A DNA stretch of 8,405 nt from contig JAHCIE010000120.1 of assembly GCA_026129385.1 (NCBI GenBank), forward strand, positions 1 to 8,405. The letters run 5' to 3'. The stretch's first letter is position 1. Every line of letters begins with the position of its first letter. Under the pieces are notes generated by a model, which was given only the letters and a program-made list of their open reading frames with translations, was not told the DNA's origin and searched no databases. This stretch comes from Anaerolineae bacterium. GTDB lineage: Bacteria > Chloroflexota > Anaerolineae > Epilineales > JAHCIE01. This document shows positions 7,995 through 8,405 of this stretch, piece by piece. A program made the translations under genes and the position numbers.

Positions 7995-8405
7995 GTGCCA
8001 GACAATTACGACTATGACCTGCTGGTAATCGGTTCCGGCCCGGCCGGCCAGCGCGCCGCTATCCAGGCCGCCAAGCTCGACAAGCACGTGGCCGTCGTCG
8101 AGCGCAAGGCTGTTGTCGGCGGCGTATGCATCAATACCGGCACCATCCCCAGCAAGACCCTGCGTGAGGCGGTCTTGTACCTGACCGGCTATCGCGAACG
8201 CGGTATCTACGGCGCGTCGTACACGGTCAAGCAGAACATCACCATGTCCGACCTGCTCCTGCGCACCAATTTCGTGATGAGCCACGAGATCGACGTAACG
8301 CGCTCGCAGCTCATGCGTAATCGGGTCGAGGTCATCTCCGGTGAGGCGGCCTTCATCGACGCTCACACGATTCGTTTGCGCTACATCAGCGGTGGCTACC
8401 GGGAC
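7995..8405 (+). CDS. sthA: SthA-like soluble pyridine nucleotide transhydrogenase, partial
   Basis: The first 137 residues of a flavoprotein of the dihydrolipoamide dehydrogenase/glutathione reductase family; the gene runs off the right edge. The N-terminus holds the FAD Rossmann motif GSGPAG (residues 13-18) with the ribose-binding E36 at the end of beta2. The active-site region reads GGVCINTGTIPSKTLREAV: C45 is present but the second redox Cys of lipoamide dehydrogenase is Thr (T50). This single-Cys pattern, together with GTIPSK and the MPxxYDYDxxVIGSGP start, resembles E. coli SthA (UdhA), which interconverts NADPH and NADH without a disulfide. The start is GTG at 7995, with GGGAGG (7983-7988) six bases upstream. 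It is transcribed divergently from the str cluster. A related single-Cys disulfide-oxidoreductase-family enzyme remains possible without the NAD(P) and dimerisation domains. Confidence 0.85.
   Translation, partial: MPDNYDYDLLVIGSGPAGQRAAIQAAKLDKHVAVVERKAVVGGVCINTGTIPSKTLREAVLYLTGYRERGIYGASYTVKQNITMSDLLLRTNFVMSHEIDVTRSQLMRNRVEVISGEAAFIDAHTIRLRYISGGYRD

Noticed and set aside
7848..8366. Minus-strand reading frame of 172 codons at the right end
   Set aside because: The plus strand here encodes a clear FAD-binding flavoprotein with a good ribosome binding site; the minus frame has no recognisable domain.

Overview
The window is a housekeeping translation/transcription locus read almost entirely from the minus strand. 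It looks like a high-GC, free-living bacterium. The best lineage guess is Chloroflexota (Anaerolineae/Caldilineae/Ardenticatenia-like), from protein style, a long-form S12 and the way two ribosomal clusters are joined; this is inference without a search, held at about 50% confidence. All core proteins look intact and of normal length.

Reading the minus strand 5' to 3' (descending coordinates): rpsL (S12), rpsG (S7), a 287-nt spacer with a terminator-like hairpin and a short heptanucleotide repeat, fusA (EF-G), tuf (EF-Tu) with its own near-consensus promoter, a double hairpin, rpmG (L33), secE, nusG, a 110-nt spacer with a GC-rich hairpin, rplK (L11), rplA (L1), and a very strong hairpin that probably ends the cluster. 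Beyond it is the N-terminal part of a NarL/FixJ-type response regulator with an atypical phosphorylation pocket, cut by the window edge. At the right end a divergent plus-strand gene starts, encoding an SthA-like soluble pyridine nucleotide transhydrogenase, also cut by the edge.

rpsL-rpsG-fusA-tuf is the classical str operon and rpmG-secE-nusG-rplK-rplA is the classical secE/nusG cluster. Here they share one tuf gene. Together they supply small-subunit proteins, both elongation GTPases, a large-subunit zinc protein, the SecYEG subunit SecE, the elongation factor NusG, and the L1 and L11 proteins of the ribosomal stalk regions. The usual downstream rplJ-rplL-rpoBC genes are not next to rplA.

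Control signals are unusually readable. Near-consensus sigma70-type promoters (TATAAT with 17-nt spacers and GC-rich discriminators) precede rpsL and tuf, and a TATAAT also precedes the regulator. The start of the rpsL leader carries a hairpin followed by six U residues and a second hairpin that could compete with it, a candidate attenuator. I see no tRNA, CRISPR array, insertion sequence or phage gene, and no clearly novel multi-gene system. The most interesting items are the rpsL leader, the codon-use mosaic in tuf, the heptad repeat and the degenerate receiver domain.
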